Positions 39,267 through 48,768 are shown, counted from the first letter of the stretch. The stretch is 50,053 nucleotides of DNA from an uncultured Pelagibacteraceae bacterium (GCA_902626045.1 CACODU010000004.1:1-50053); one strand, 5' to 3'. Translations and numbers: made by a program. The notes: generated by a model from the sequence alone, not told the origin.

Positions 39267-40216
39267 ATTAAATTATAAACTTCATCGACTGATATAGACT
39301 CAATATCTTTTGTTCTATAAAGTTTTTTACTATCTAATATTTTTATGTAATTATTTTTTGGAGCAAATTTTTCTGAGTTTGTAGGGCCAAATAAAACTAT
39401 CATAGGAATATCAGCCAGCCCCATCATATGCATAACTCCATTATCAATTGATACAGCTTGATCTAATCGTGATGATAAAGCTGTGACTAAAGCTGGGCAT
39501 GATAATTCAGAGTTGATTTCAGGAAATAAAGAACCTGGCACTTGATTTTTTATTTTTTCAATTATGTGTTCTTGATTTTTTTCAATAAAAAAAACTGGTA
39601 TCTTATTCTTAATAAGTGATTTATTTGCAAGTGAAATAAATTTGTATATTGACCAACTTTTTTTTCTATACTCATTCCCTTGTGTTATAGAAAATCCAAT
39701 ATAATTTGATTTTGGAAGCAACCTTTTTGCTTCATTTAGTAAATTTTTTGGTAATTTATTGTGATTAAAATTAATAATTTTTATTTTTTCATCTAAAAAA
39801 AAACTTAAGTTTTCTAAGTGATTTTTTGTCTTAAATTTTACTTTTTTTGTTGAAAAAAAATTCCCAAAAGTTGTTGAGTAAAAATGATTATGTGGAATTT
39901 TCTTTAGAATTAAAGAATTTCTAAATTTAGATTGCAGATCAATTATTAAGTCAAATTTATCCTGATTTATTTTTTTATAATTTTTTTTAACAAATAATAG
40001 ATGCCACCATCTAAAACCAAAATATTTCAAATTCAATTCAAGAGTATCTATATTGATATTATACTCCTTCAATTTTCCCTCAAAATGATTAGGGTGAGCA
40101 CCTAAATAAAAAATTTTAGAGCGTCTATAATGATTTTTAAGACTTAATATTAATGGTATGATTTGTATAGAGTCACCTAAACCCCCTCCAGAATTATAAA
40201 TTAATATTTTTTTCAT
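39263..40216 (-). CDS. Glycosyltransferase family 9 (heptosyltransferase-like)
   Basis: YNSGGGLGDSIQIIPLILSLK, SIDNGVMHMMGLADIPMIVLFGPTN. Confidence 0.85.
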   Translation of the reverse strand: MKKILIYNSGGGLGDSIQIIPLILSLKNHYRRSKIFYLGAHPNHFEGKLKEYNINIDTLELNLKYFGFRWWHLLFVKKNYKKINQDKFDLIIDLQSKFRNSLILKKIPHNHFYSTTFGNFFSTKKVKFKTKNHLENLSFFLDEKIKIINFNHNKLPKNLLNEAKRLLPKSNYIGFSITQGNEYRKKSWSIYKFISLANKSLIKNKIPVFFIEKNQEHIIEKIKNQVPGSLFPEINSELSCPALVTALSSRLDQAVSIDNGVMHMMGLADIPMIVLFGPTNSEKFAPKNNYIKILDSKKLYRTKDIESISVDEVYNLI

Positions 40217-40336
40217 TAAATATTTATACTTTAACTGAAAGTAGACTAGAAGATAGAATCGAAAAATTAATTATTTTTACTTATTTAAAACTCTTGTGTA
40301 TTAATATATTAACAGTAAGAATAAAAATAACGACGT

Positions 40337-40422
40337 GCCCTCGTGGTGAAATTGGTAGACACAAAGGACTTAAAATCCTTGCCCTTTTGGGAGTGCCAGT
40401 TCGAGTCTGGCCGAGGGCACCA
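40337..40422 (+). tRNA. tRNA-Leu (anticodon TAA), CCA encoded
   Basis: Acceptor GCCCTCG/CGAGGGC, long variable arm, GGACTTAAAATCC anticodon arm, GTTCGAGTC T-loop, CCA. Confidence 0.95.
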
Positions 40423-40430
40423 GTATAAAA

Positions 40431-41198
40431 ATGATTAAACCATCAATAATTTCAGATAAAAATTCAAAATCTATTAGTATTAAAAAAAAATTAATTAAAA
40501 TATTTGAAAGACAACCATTAAAAATACCAAATTTAGTCATCGTTATTGGAGGAGATGGATTTATGCTTCAAACTTTAAAAAAAAATAATAAGCCAAAAAA
40601 AATATTTTATGGGATAAATTCTGGCAACTATGGCTTCTTAATGAATAAATTTTCAAATAAATTTATAATAAAAAACATTATCACAGCAAAAAAAATAAAA
40701 ATTTCTCCTCTTGAAATGACTATAATGGGTGCAAGGCAAACTAAAAAAATTTTAGCAATAAATGAAGTTTCCATATTGAGGCAAAGTAGACAAGCTGCAA
40801 ATTTATCTATAAAAAACAATTCAAAATTTATAATCAAAAAACTAGTATCTGATGGTGTATTGGTTTCTACTCCAGCAGGAAGTACAGCATATAATCTATC
40901 AGTCCATGGTCCAATTTTAAATTTAAATTCAAAAAAAATATCTATCGCACCTATTAGTGCATTTAGACCAAGGAGATGGACAGGTAAAATTGTAAGTGAA
41001 AAATCAAAAGTTATTATTTCAAATCTTAATCCCAAAAAAAGACCTGTAAGTGCTGTAGCAGATAATATAGAAGTTAGAAACGTAAAAAAAATTAAAGTTA
41101 AAGTTCAAAATAAAATAAAATTTAACCTTCTTTATGATAAAAGTAGTAGCTTACAAAAAAAAATTAAACTAGAACAATTAAGAAAAGATATCAGATAA
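40431..41198 (+). CDS. nadK: NAD kinase
   Basis: VIGGDGFMLQTLKK, LVSTPAGSTAYNLSVHGPI. Confidence 0.93.
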   Translation: MIKPSIISDKNSKSISIKKKLIKIFERQPLKIPNLVIVIGGDGFMLQTLKKNNKPKKIFYGINSGNYGFLMNKFSNKFIIKNIITAKKIKISPLEMTIMGARQTKKILAINEVSILRQSRQAANLSIKNNSKFIIKKLVSDGVLVSTPAGSTAYNLSVHGPILNLNSKKISIAPISAFRPRRWTGKIVSEKSKVIISNLNPKKRPVSAVADNIEVRNVKKIKVKVQNKIKFNLLYDKSSSLQKKIKLEQLRKDIR

Positions 41199-41247
41199 AT
41201 AGATTTTTATTAAAAAATTTTATGTTTAAAATTTAATCATTAAAAAT

Positions 41248-42402
41248 ATGAATAATATTAGAATTAATAAAAAATTTTTACTTCCTGAGAATTTAAAATT
41301 TAGTTTAAGTTTATTTAAAAAACCTTTTTGTTCAAAAGAAAAAAAAAAATTTAAAAGATACGAAACTGTAATATTTAAAAATAAATATTTTACTAAGAAA
41401 TTTACAAATTTAAAAAAAAACAAAAAAATTTTAATCATTTCAGGGCCTGCAAGAAATGGAAATCACATCTTGATGAGCACCTTAGATGGACACCCTCAAA
41501 TTCCTTATATTCCTGGAGAGGATGTTTTGCTTAGAGAATTTTTTTCCAAAGCAAAAGATAATGAGCAAAAGCTGTTATCTAAATTGAGAAAACTTAAAAA
41601 TGTTGATTTTATAACTAATATGTCTGGAAGATATTTTAATAAATGGTTAAAAATTGAGAATTTAAAAAAGAGTAAAAAAAAAATTAAAATTTGGTCTGGC
41701 TTACAAAAAATAAATAAAGTTTCACCAGTTGATTATCAAGAACATTTACCTAATTTAGATTATCAAGGTTATTACCAATTTCTTAAAAAACAATTAATTG
41801 AAATTAAAAAATCAAAAGATTTTTTAAATTTTTTTCTAATTTACTTACAAGCACTAAATAAATTAACTCAAAATAAAAAAAAAATAAAAAAAATAAAGTA
41901 CGAATATATTTATGCTAATTCTGGTTTAAGAAGAGAGTTATTTTATTTATTGAACCGCTCTAAAAATATAATCTGTATTGCTCCAATTAGAAAATTTGAG
42001 TCATTTTATTTTTCTTATGCGAAATCAAGATATAAAACTAATAAAATAAAAAAATTTATTTTAAATGACCTTTGGCAACATTGGAAACATAAAACTATTG
42101 ATTATTTACTATTAAAAAAAAAATATCCAAAACAAGTTATTATTGTTAAATTTGAAGATTTAATTAGGAATCATAAAAATACTTCGAAAAAACTTTGCAA
42201 AAATCTTAAGATTAAATACTCAAATATTATGGAAAAAAGTACGTTTATCGGAAAAAAAGTAGTAGGAAATTCATCTTTTAAAAAAGATAAAAAATATATT
42301 GGTAAATTTTATAATGCCAATTTAAATAATAAATTCCCAAAAAAATTACTGCCAAAAGAATATTTTGAAATATTAAAACTTGTAAATAAAGTGGCTATAT
42401 AA
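41248..42402 (+). CDS. Sulfotransferase-like protein (divergent)
   Basis: ILIISGPARNGNHILMSTLDGHPQIPYIPGEDVL resembles the 5'-PSB region; IAPIRKFESFYFSYAKSRY resembles the 3'-PB region. Confidence 0.6.
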   Translation: MNNIRINKKFLLPENLKFSLSLFKKPFCSKEKKKFKRYETVIFKNKYFTKKFTNLKKNKKILIISGPARNGNHILMSTLDGHPQIPYIPGEDVLLREFFSKAKDNEQKLLSKLRKLKNVDFITNMSGRYFNKWLKIENLKKSKKKIKIWSGLQKINKVSPVDYQEHLPNLDYQGYYQFLKKQLIEIKKSKDFLNFFLIYLQALNKLTQNKKKIKKIKYEYIYANSGLRRELFYLLNRSKNIICIAPIRKFESFYFSYAKSRYKTNKIKKFILNDLWQHWKHKTIDYLLLKKKYPKQVIIVKFEDLIRNHKNTSKKLCKNLKIKYSNIMEKSTFIGKKVVGNSSFKKDKKYIGKFYNANLNNKFPKKLLPKEYFEILKLVNKVAI

Positions 42403-42425
42403 ACTTACTTGGTTAAAAACTTAAA

Positions 42426-42851
42426 TTAAAAAATCTTTTTAAAATCTTCTGCTATTTTTTTTGAATAAAACTCAGCATTTTTTTCTTTAACAATAAAATG
42501 AATTTTTTCATTTAAGGGAGGTTCAAAAAGTAGATTAGTATCTTCATGTAAACTCTTCTTTATTGTGTTCATCCAAACAATATAATCAGGATTAAATATT
42601 TTTCTTGTTTCTCTAGTAGGACAAACAAAATCTGCTACTACAATTTTACCTGTTTTTTTTTTCTCATTAGATAAAATTGACATTCTTTTTGCTTGCCTTA
42701 ATCTTCCTTCTAGGGAGAAGTCCCAATCACCAGTATCTTTCCGAACATTATCATTGTTTAGCCAATAAGCATTTAATATTTTGGTTAATTCTAAGCTTAA
42801 AAAAGTTTTCCCTGAGGTCGGCAATCCCATTACCAATATAATTTTTGACAT
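42426..42851 (-). CDS. APS-kinase-like P-loop kinase
   Basis: GLPTSGKTFLS Walker A, LNNDNVRKDTGDWDFSLEGRLRQAKRM (DNVR motif), VADFVCPTRETRKIF. Confidence 0.65.
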   Translation of the reverse strand: MSKIILVMGLPTSGKTFLSLELTKILNAYWLNNDNVRKDTGDWDFSLEGRLRQAKRMSILSNEKKKTGKIVVADFVCPTRETRKIFNPDYIVWMNTIKKSLHEDTNLLFEPPLNEKIHFIVKEKNAEFYSKKIAEDFKKIF

Positions 42852-42881
42852 ATTTAAATATACTTTTTTATAACTTTTTTA

Positions 42882-42957
42882 TGGTGCCCTCACACGGACT
42901 CGAACCGCGAACCTATTGATTACAAATCAATTGCTCTACCAATTGAGCTATGAGGGC
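42882..42957 (-). tRNA. tRNA-Thr (anticodon TGT), CCA encoded
   Basis: Reverse complement GCCCTCATAGCTCAATTGGTAGAGCAATTGATTTGTAATCAATAGGTTCGCGGTTCGAGTCCGTGTGAGGGCACCA folds as a cloverleaf. Confidence 0.95.
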
Positions 42958-43064
42958 AAAATAGTTTTTTTAAATTAAATTTGAGAAATCTTCAAGAAAA
43001 ATATGATATAGAGTTGTATCATTAAACATTACTTTTTTTTAATCAGAAAATGTAAAAATAGAAT

Positions 43065-43877
43065 ATGATTTTACCCATAGAATATAAATCAAAAAAGAAA
43101 AAAAATATTTCAGAAAAACTTGTCAGAAAAAAAATATTTGAAACAATTGATTTAAATTTACTTTTTCTTCTTAAAAAAAGATTTTTATGGATGAAAAATT
43201 ATTTTCCAAAAAAAAATAAAAAAATAATAATCGAATTAGGTTCAGGTAGTGGATGTATAAAAAAAATATTAACAAATGAAAATATTATACTTACAGATAT
43301 AATAAAACATTCTTGGATAGATTTAAAAATAGATATGTATAAAATGAATCTAAATAAAAAATATATTAATAAAGTTGATGTCTTTATTATTAATCATGCT
43401 CTACACCATTGTGCGAATCCGTGTAAATGTTTGAAATTAATTATGAAGTATTTAAAAACAGGTGGTTTGATACTTATAAATGAACCAGAAACATCATTTT
43501 TTCTCAAACTTATTCAGATAATTACAAAAGATGAAGGATGGTCTTACAAAAAAAATATTTTTAATTCATCAATTGATTTTTTTAGCTCAAAAGATCCTTG
43601 GTTTTCTAATACTGCTATTGGGGAATTATTATTTAAAGATGAGGAAAAATTTAAAAAACATTTTCCGGACTTAAAAATTCAAAAAAATCAATTGTCTGAA
43701 TTTTTCATATTTGTAAATTCTGGTGGAGTAAACTCAGATATTTTTAAAATTCCTTTAAATAGTTTTCTTTTAAAATTTTTAAATATTTTGGATATATTTT
43801 TAATTAAATTTTTTCCAAATATTTTTGCTTTAAATAGATCTGTTGTCTTGAAAAAAACTAAGCATAATAAATATTAG
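43065..43877 (+). CDS. Class I SAM-dependent methyltransferase
   Basis: IIIELGSGSGCIKKIL motif I, INHALHHCANPCKCLKLIMKYLKTGGLILINEPE. Confidence 0.75.
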   Translation: MILPIEYKSKKKKNISEKLVRKKIFETIDLNLLFLLKKRFLWMKNYFPKKNKKIIIELGSGSGCIKKILTNENIILTDIIKHSWIDLKIDMYKMNLNKKYINKVDVFIINHALHHCANPCKCLKLIMKYLKTGGLILINEPETSFFLKLIQIITKDEGWSYKKNIFNSSIDFFSSKDPWFSNTAIGELLFKDEEKFKKHFPDLKIQKNQLSEFFIFVNSGGVNSDIFKIPLNSFLLKFLNILDIFLIKFFPNIFALNRSVVLKKTKHNKY

Positions 43878-45186
43878 CAATAATTAAAAATAAAGAATTA
43901 TATAAAAATAAAAATACAGAATTTAATTTTGTTAAATATTTTACAGAATTAAATAAAATTAAAGAAATAATTAAGATAATGGGATCAAAATATTCTTGCA
44001 TTAAAGGCCATAAAAACAAAGAAATTAATAAAAAATAAACGATATATAAACCGTCTAATTTACTCAAATTTATAAAATATATTAAAACAATAAATGAAAA
44101 AAAGAAAAAAATGTATGTTGTTATTTCTTGCAAAATAATTTGTTCGAAAAGCAATTGGGTTAATTTATGAACTATACCTAACCCAACCCAATGATCCTGA
44201 ATAGTGTATTTTTCAAAGTCAAAATTAATTAGATAAACGAAAAAAAATAAGATTAAGAAAAAAATTAAATAATTTGATTTTCGCGAAATTAATTTTTTTA
44301 AATTATTAATGATAAAAGTTAACTTTCCAGTAAATAACATTATAGGCAATAAATAAAAAGCAATCAGAGTTGAGGCGTAACCTATATGAATATAATAAAT
44401 CATGTCTAGATCAGATACAGACGTTATAGTTTTAGGATTACTTAATTGTGTTGCAGGGGGAACAATCCCACCCCATTTATAAAACAGGTATAAATACGGT
44501 AGCGCTAAAACTCCATAGATAAAAGAAATAGTTATTTTAAAATTTATGTCGCTTCTAGATAAAATCATATTTATGAAACAAATTAACGGAACAATTAAAA
44601 ATTTTTGATCAAAATAAATTGTTAATGTACTGAAAAGAATTATTCCACAAGTATTTATATTTCTCTTCTTTTTAAATTTTAAAAATTTGATTAAAAATAA
44701 AAAACTTAATATTGTTGTAATAATACCGTAGTTTTCATTTAGGCCCCAATAAGCACTTGTTCTGTAATATGGACTCAAATAAACTATCGATGATATTAGT
44801 AATAAAATTTTTTTGTCAACATTATAAAATTTTAACTTTAATAGTTGGTATAAAAAAATTGGACCAAATATAGACAAGATAAAAACACTAATCCTATATT
44901 TTTCAAAGTCATAAAAAAAAGGATTTATGTATTTATTTAAAACATAAATTAGGGGCGTTCTATTTCCAAATAGATCGGGGTGAAATATAGCTGTCAATAA
45001 ATCGTTTTCAATAAAAATCTTAATATTCTCTCTTATCCATTGACTATCGCCACCACCTTCACCTGTTCCAGCTGAAAATTCGTCATAATAGAATCCAAAT
45101 ATGAAACTTATAAAAGGAATAAAGATTATTAGATTATAAAAAAAATCATATTCGTTATGAATTGATAAATTATATTTTCTACTCAT
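43858..45186 (-). CDS. Polytopic membrane protein, possibly GT-C type glycosyltransferase
   Basis: 442 aa with about 10 or more hydrophobic segments; acidic first loop (DEFSAGTGEGGGDSQW) reminiscent of GT-C enzymes. Confidence 0.55.
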   Translation of the reverse strand: MSRKYNLSIHNEYDFFYNLIIFIPFISFIFGFYYDEFSAGTGEGGGDSQWIRENIKIFIENDLLTAIFHPDLFGNRTPLIYVLNKYINPFFYDFEKYRISVFILSIFGPIFLYQLLKLKFYNVDKKILLLISSIVYLSPYYRTSAYWGLNENYGIITTILSFLFLIKFLKFKKKRNINTCGIILFSTLTIYFDQKFLIVPLICFINMILSRSDINFKITISFIYGVLALPYLYLFYKWGGIVPPATQLSNPKTITSVSDLDMIYYIHIGYASTLIAFYLLPIMLFTGKLTFIINNLKKLISRKSNYLIFFLILFFFVYLINFDFEKYTIQDHWVGLGIVHKLTQLLFEQIILQEITTYIFFFFSFIVLIYFINLSKLDGLYIVYFLLISLFLWPLMQEYFDPIILIISLILFNSVKYLTKLNSVFLFLYNSLFLIIANIYYA

Positions 45187-45201
45187 TAAACTTTTTTAAT
45201 T

Positions 45202-45945
45202 TCATTTTAAAACACTATAAATATGATGAGTCACAACGGAAACAGTATTAGCAATATTCAAGCTTTCAATATTGTCACTCATATTTACTTTAAACTTAAA
45301 ATCTGAATTTTCTAAAGTTTTAGCTTTTATTCCGAATCCTTCTGAGCCAAATAGTAATATATTTTTTCCTTTCCAATTATGTTTGGTGAAGTCTTTTTTT
45401 GCACTTATGTCAAAAGCGCTAACCCAAAAATCTTTAGTTTTTAAATATTTTAAAGATGTATTTATATTTGCTACTTTAAAAATTTTAATATGCTCTGTCC
45501 CACCACTAGCACTTTTGTATAAAAGTTTACTTTTCGAGGGAAAAGATCTCTCTTTGACTATAATTCCATCTATATTAAAAGCTACTGCACTTCTAATTAT
45601 TGAACCAATATTTCTTGGATCGGTTACATCTTCAAGTGCAATTAGATTCAAATTATTTTTAGAACTTTCAATTACGAATTCTTTTAGAGTAATTTCTTCT
45701 AACTGTTCTACTTCAGCAACTAAACCCTGATGGGCTGTTTCATCTCTGCCACAAAGATTATCTAGCTCACGTCTAGACTTATAGAAAATAGAAGTTTTTT
45801 TAAATAAATTTAAATTTTGATTTTCCTTATTAAGTTTCTTTTGAGCATCTTCTGTTAAAAAAACTCTTTCAATTTTTCTAGACGGATTTTTTAAAGCTTC
45901 CAACACGGCATGTTTTCCAGCAATTAAAAAGGTCGTTTTTTTCAT
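45202..45945 (-). CDS. rlmB: 23S rRNA (guanosine-2'-O-)-methyltransferase, RlmB/TrmH family
   Basis: LIAGKHAVLEALKNPSR, LEDVTDPRNIGSIIRSA, LLFGSEGFGIKAKTLE, SLNIANTVSVVTH. Confidence 0.93.
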   Translation of the reverse strand: MKKTTFLIAGKHAVLEALKNPSRKIERVFLTEDAQKKLNKENQNLNLFKKTSIFYKSRRELDNLCGRDETAHQGLVAEVEQLEEITLKEFVIESSKNNLNLIALEDVTDPRNIGSIIRSAVAFNIDGIIVKERSFPSKSKLLYKSASGGTEHIKIFKVANINTSLKYLKTKDFWVSAFDISAKKDFTKHNWKGKNILLFGSEGFGIKAKTLENSDFKFKVNMSDNIESLNIANTVSVVTHHIYSVLK

Positions 45946-45999
45946 GATTTATCGGCTATTTACTCAAATTATTAGCATATTTTAAGGAAAAATGATTTA

Positions 46000-46027
46000 T
46001 TGCAATTGTTACATAAATGCTTATAAA
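46000..46027 (+). promoter_or_regulatory. Candidate sigma70 promoter for tRNA-Tyr/tRNA-Gly/tuf operon
   Basis: TTGCAA (46000-46005), 16-bp spacer, TATAAA (46022-46027). Confidence 0.55.
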
Positions 46028-46078
46028 ACGCTTGTTGTTAAATGCTTTTTAAGTTAGTGGGTATCCCTAAGTTTTAAA

Positions 46079-46164
46079 GGAGGGGTACCAAAGCGGTCAA
46101 ATGGGGCGGGCTGTAAACCCGTTGACTTCGGTCTTCGAAAGTTCGAATCTTTCCCCCTCCACCA
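46079..46164 (+). tRNA. tRNA-Tyr (anticodon GTA), CCA encoded
   Basis: GGAGGGG/CCCCTCC acceptor, GGGCTGTAAACCC anticodon arm, long variable arm, CCA. Confidence 0.96.
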
Positions 46165-46207
46165 ACTTAAAGCCTTAATAATAAAGAGCGCGATAAGTTT
46201 GGATATT

Positions 46208-46281
46208 GCGGGTGTAGTTCAATGGTAGAACGCTAGCCTTCCAAGCTGGATGTAAGGGTTCGATTCCCTTTACCCGCTCCA
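46208..46281 (+). tRNA. tRNA-Gly (anticodon TCC), CCA encoded
   Basis: GCGGGTG/TACCCGC acceptor, CTAGCCTTCCAAGCTGG anticodon arm, CCA. Confidence 0.96.
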
Positions 46282-46307
46282 AAATTAAAAATTAAAAATT
46301 AAAAAAT
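46282..46307 (+). repeat. Short AT-only tandem repeat (ATTAAAA units) in tuf leader
   Basis: AAATTAAAAATTAAAAATTAAAAAAT between tRNA-Gly and tuf. Confidence 0.6.
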
Positions 46308-46328
46308 ATAAAGTGAGGATAAAAATAG

Positions 46329-47528
46329 ATGTCAAAAGAAAAGTTTAACCGAAATAAACCGCATTGTAATATCGGTACTATCGGACACGTAGACCATGGT
46401 AAAACAACATTAACTGCTGCCATAACTAAAGTGCTATCTGAAGCAGGTGGTACAAGTTCAGCAAACTTCGTAGCTTATGATCAAATTGATAAAGCTCCAG
46501 AGGAAAAAGAAAGAGGAATTACAATTTCAACTGCACACGTTGAATATGAAACAGAAAAAAGACACTATGCTCACGTAGATTGTCCAGGACATGCTGACTA
46601 TGTAAAAAATATGATTACAGGTGCAGCACAAATGGATGGAGCAATCTTAGTAGTTAATGCTGCAGACGGTCCAATGCCTCAGACTAGAGAACACATTCTT
46701 TTAGCTCGTCAGGTTGGTGTTCCCGCAATTGTAGTATTCTTAAATAAAATTGACACAGTTAAGGATAAAGAACTTGTTGATCTAGTTGAAGAAGAAATAA
46801 GAGAGTTATTAACTTCTTATAAATTTCCTGGAGATAAAATTCCGATAGTAAAAGGATCAGCTTTAAACGCAGTTGAAGGTAAAGACGAAGCTACTGGAAA
46901 AAATGCAATTATGGAATTAATGAAAGCAGTTGATGAGACAATTCCTCAACCAGATAGACCAAAAGACAAACCTTTCTTAATGCCTGTTGAGGACGTGTTC
47001 TCTATATCAGGTAGAGGTACAGTTGTAACTGGAAGAGTTGAGTCAGGTGTTATAAAAGTTGGTGAAGAGATCGAAATCGTTGGAATAAGGGACACAAAAA
47101 AATCTGTATGCACTGGAGTAGAAATGTTTAGAAAACTTTTAGATAGTGGTGAGGCAGGAGATAATATTGGAGCTCTTTTAAGAGGTGTGGAAAGAACTGA
47201 TGTCGAGAGAGGTCAAGTTCTTTGCAAACCAGGTTCAATAACTCCTCACACAGAATTTGAATGTCAGGCTTACATTTTAAAAAAAGAAGAAGGTGGTAGA
47301 CATACTCCTTTCTTTACAAAATATAGACCGCAGTTTTATTTTAGAACCACAGACGTAACTGGTGAGGTTACATTACCATCCGGAACAGAAATGGTTATGC
47401 CCGGTGATGATGGTAAGTTCACAGTTAAGTTAATCACACCTATTGCGATGAACGAGAATTTAAATTTTGCAATCAGAGAAGGTGGAAAAACAGTTGGAGC
47501 TGGAGTAGTAACTAAAATAATAAAGTAA
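46329..47528 (+). CDS. tuf: Elongation factor Tu
   Basis: [42 protein letters not shown]-terminal [11 protein letters not shown]. Confidence 0.98.
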   Translation: MSKEKFNRNKPHCNIGTIGHVDHGKTTLTAAITKVLSEAGGTSSANFVAYDQIDKAPEEKERGITISTAHVEYETEKRHYAHVDCPGHADYVKNMITGAAQMDGAILVVNAADGPMPQTREHILLARQVGVPAIVVFLNKIDTVKDKELVDLVEEEIRELLTSYKFPGDKIPIVKGSALNAVEGKDEATGKNAIMELMKAVDETIPQPDRPKDKPFLMPVEDVFSISGRGTVVTGRVESGVIKVGEEIEIVGIRDTKKSVCTGVEMFRKLLDSGEAGDNIGALLRGVERTDVERGQVLCKPGSITPHTEFECQAYILKKEEGGRHTPFFTKYRPQFYFRTTDVTGEVTLPSGTEMVMPGDDGKFTVKLITPIAMNENLNFAIREGGKTVGAGVVTKIIK

Positions 47529-47533
47529 CGCTT

Positions 47534-47609
47534 AGGAGCGTAGTTCAATTGGTAGAGCGCCGGTCTCCAAAACCGGAGGTTGTGGGTTCGAGTCCCTCCG
47601 CTCCTGCCA
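47534..47609 (+). tRNA. tRNA-Trp (anticodon CCA), 3' CCA encoded
   Basis: AGGAGCG/CGCTCCT acceptor, CCGGTCTCCAAAACCGG anticodon arm. Confidence 0.96.
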
Positions 47610-47624
47610 AATGTTGATAAACTT

Positions 47625-47816
47625 ATGAAAAATCCTTTAAAATTTATCCAAGAAGTTAAACAAGAAACTTTTCGAATTACATGGCCTACAAAAAAAGACA
47701 CAATGATGGGGGCTGTAATGGTTTTTGCATTAGCTTCTATAGCCGCAATTTTTTTTTTAATACTTGATCAAATTTTAAGGTTTTTATTAAATTTAGTTTT
47801 AACAATTAATTTTTAA
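47625..47816 (+). CDS. secE: Preprotein translocase subunit SecE
   Basis: FIQEVKQETFRITWPTKKDT SecE motif plus single TM; start ATG 47625. Confidence 0.95.
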   Translation: MKNPLKFIQEVKQETFRITWPTKKDTMMGAVMVFALASIAAIFFLILDQILRFLLNLVLTINF

Positions 47817-48340
47817 TGAATTGGTACATCGTACAAGCTTATTCAGGATTTGAAAGAAAAGTAGTTGACTCTATTAAAGATGAACTTAAGAAACATAAAC
47901 TTTCAGACAAATTAGAAGATATTTTAGTACCAACGCATCAAGTAACAGAGGTTAAAAAGGGTAAAAGAACCAAAAAAGAAAAGAAATTTTTTCCAGGCTA
48001 CGTTTTAATAAAAATCGAATTAACTAAGCAAATTTTTCATTTAATTAAAAATCTTCAAAAGGTAAGTGGTTTTTTAGGTTCAGCAGATAGACCAACGCCT
48101 ATTTCTGATAATGAAATTAAACGTATTTTAGGACAGGTTTCAGAAAGTGCCGTAACTCAAAAAACAGGAATTAGTTTTGAAATTGGTGAAAAAGTAAAGG
48201 TTTGTGATGGCCCATTTGCCTCATTTAACGGTTTAATTGAGGAAATTGATGAAGAAAAATCTAGACTTAAAGTGTCAGTTTCTATATTTGGTAGAGCGAC
48301 TCCTGTAGATTTAGAATTTAACCAGGTAGAGAAAAACTAG
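47816..48340 (+). CDS. nusG: Transcription termination/antitermination factor NusG
   Basis: WYIVQAYSGFERKV, FFPGYVLIK, KOW domain VKVCDGPFASFNGLIEEID. Confidence 0.97.
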   Translation: MNWYIVQAYSGFERKVVDSIKDELKKHKLSDKLEDILVPTHQVTEVKKGKRTKKEKKFFPGYVLIKIELTKQIFHLIKNLQKVSGFLGSADRPTPISDNEIKRILGQVSESAVTQKTGISFEIGEKVKVCDGPFASFNGLIEEIDEEKSRLKVSVSIFGRATPVDLEFNQVEKN

Positions 48341-48766
48341 ATGGCAAAAGAAATAACAGGTTACGTAAAATTGCAAATTAAAGGTGGCCAAGCAAATCCA
48401 GCTCCACCCGTTGGACCTGCTTTGGGTCAAAGGGGAATTAATATTATGGAATTTTGCAAGGCCTTTAACGAAAAAACAAAATCATTTATGGGCAAACCAG
48501 TTCCTGTTGTGATTACTGTTTATAAGGATAAAAAATTTGATTTTATAATTAAATCACCACCAGCCTCACATTTTATTAGAGAAGCGGCAAAATTAAAAAG
48601 TGGATCTAAAGAACCAGGAAGAGTGGTTGCTGGCTCTATTACTATGAAACAAGCTGAAGCAATAGCAAAAGAAAAAATGAAAGATTTAAACGCTTTTGAT
48701 ATTAAAGAAGCAACAAAAATCATTTGTGGGTCTGCAAGATCAATGGGTATTGAGGTAAAAGAATAA
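48341..48766 (+). CDS. rplK: 50S ribosomal protein L11
   Basis: [29 protein letters not shown]. Confidence 0.98.
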   Translation: MAKEITGYVKLQIKGGQANPAPPVGPALGQRGINIMEFCKAFNEKTKSFMGKPVPVVITVYKDKKFDFIIKSPPASHFIREAAKLKSGSKEPGRVVAGSITMKQAEAIAKEKMKDLNAFDIKEATKIICGSARSMGIEVKE

Positions 48767-48768
48767 TC

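Noticed and set aside
46282-46307. CRISPR-like or regulatory meaning for the ATTAAAA repeat
   Set aside because: Units are only 7 bp with no spacers; low-complexity AT leader sequence.
47580-47624. N-terminal extension of the secE ORF (MWVRVPPLLPNVDKL)
   Set aside because: It reads through the 3' half of tRNA-Trp; real start is ATG 47625.
47336-47701. 121-aa reverse ORF containing GGTRTHNLRFWRPALYQLNYAP
   Set aside because: This is the antisense translation of tRNA-Trp plus tuf/secE; a well-known type of spurious ORF.
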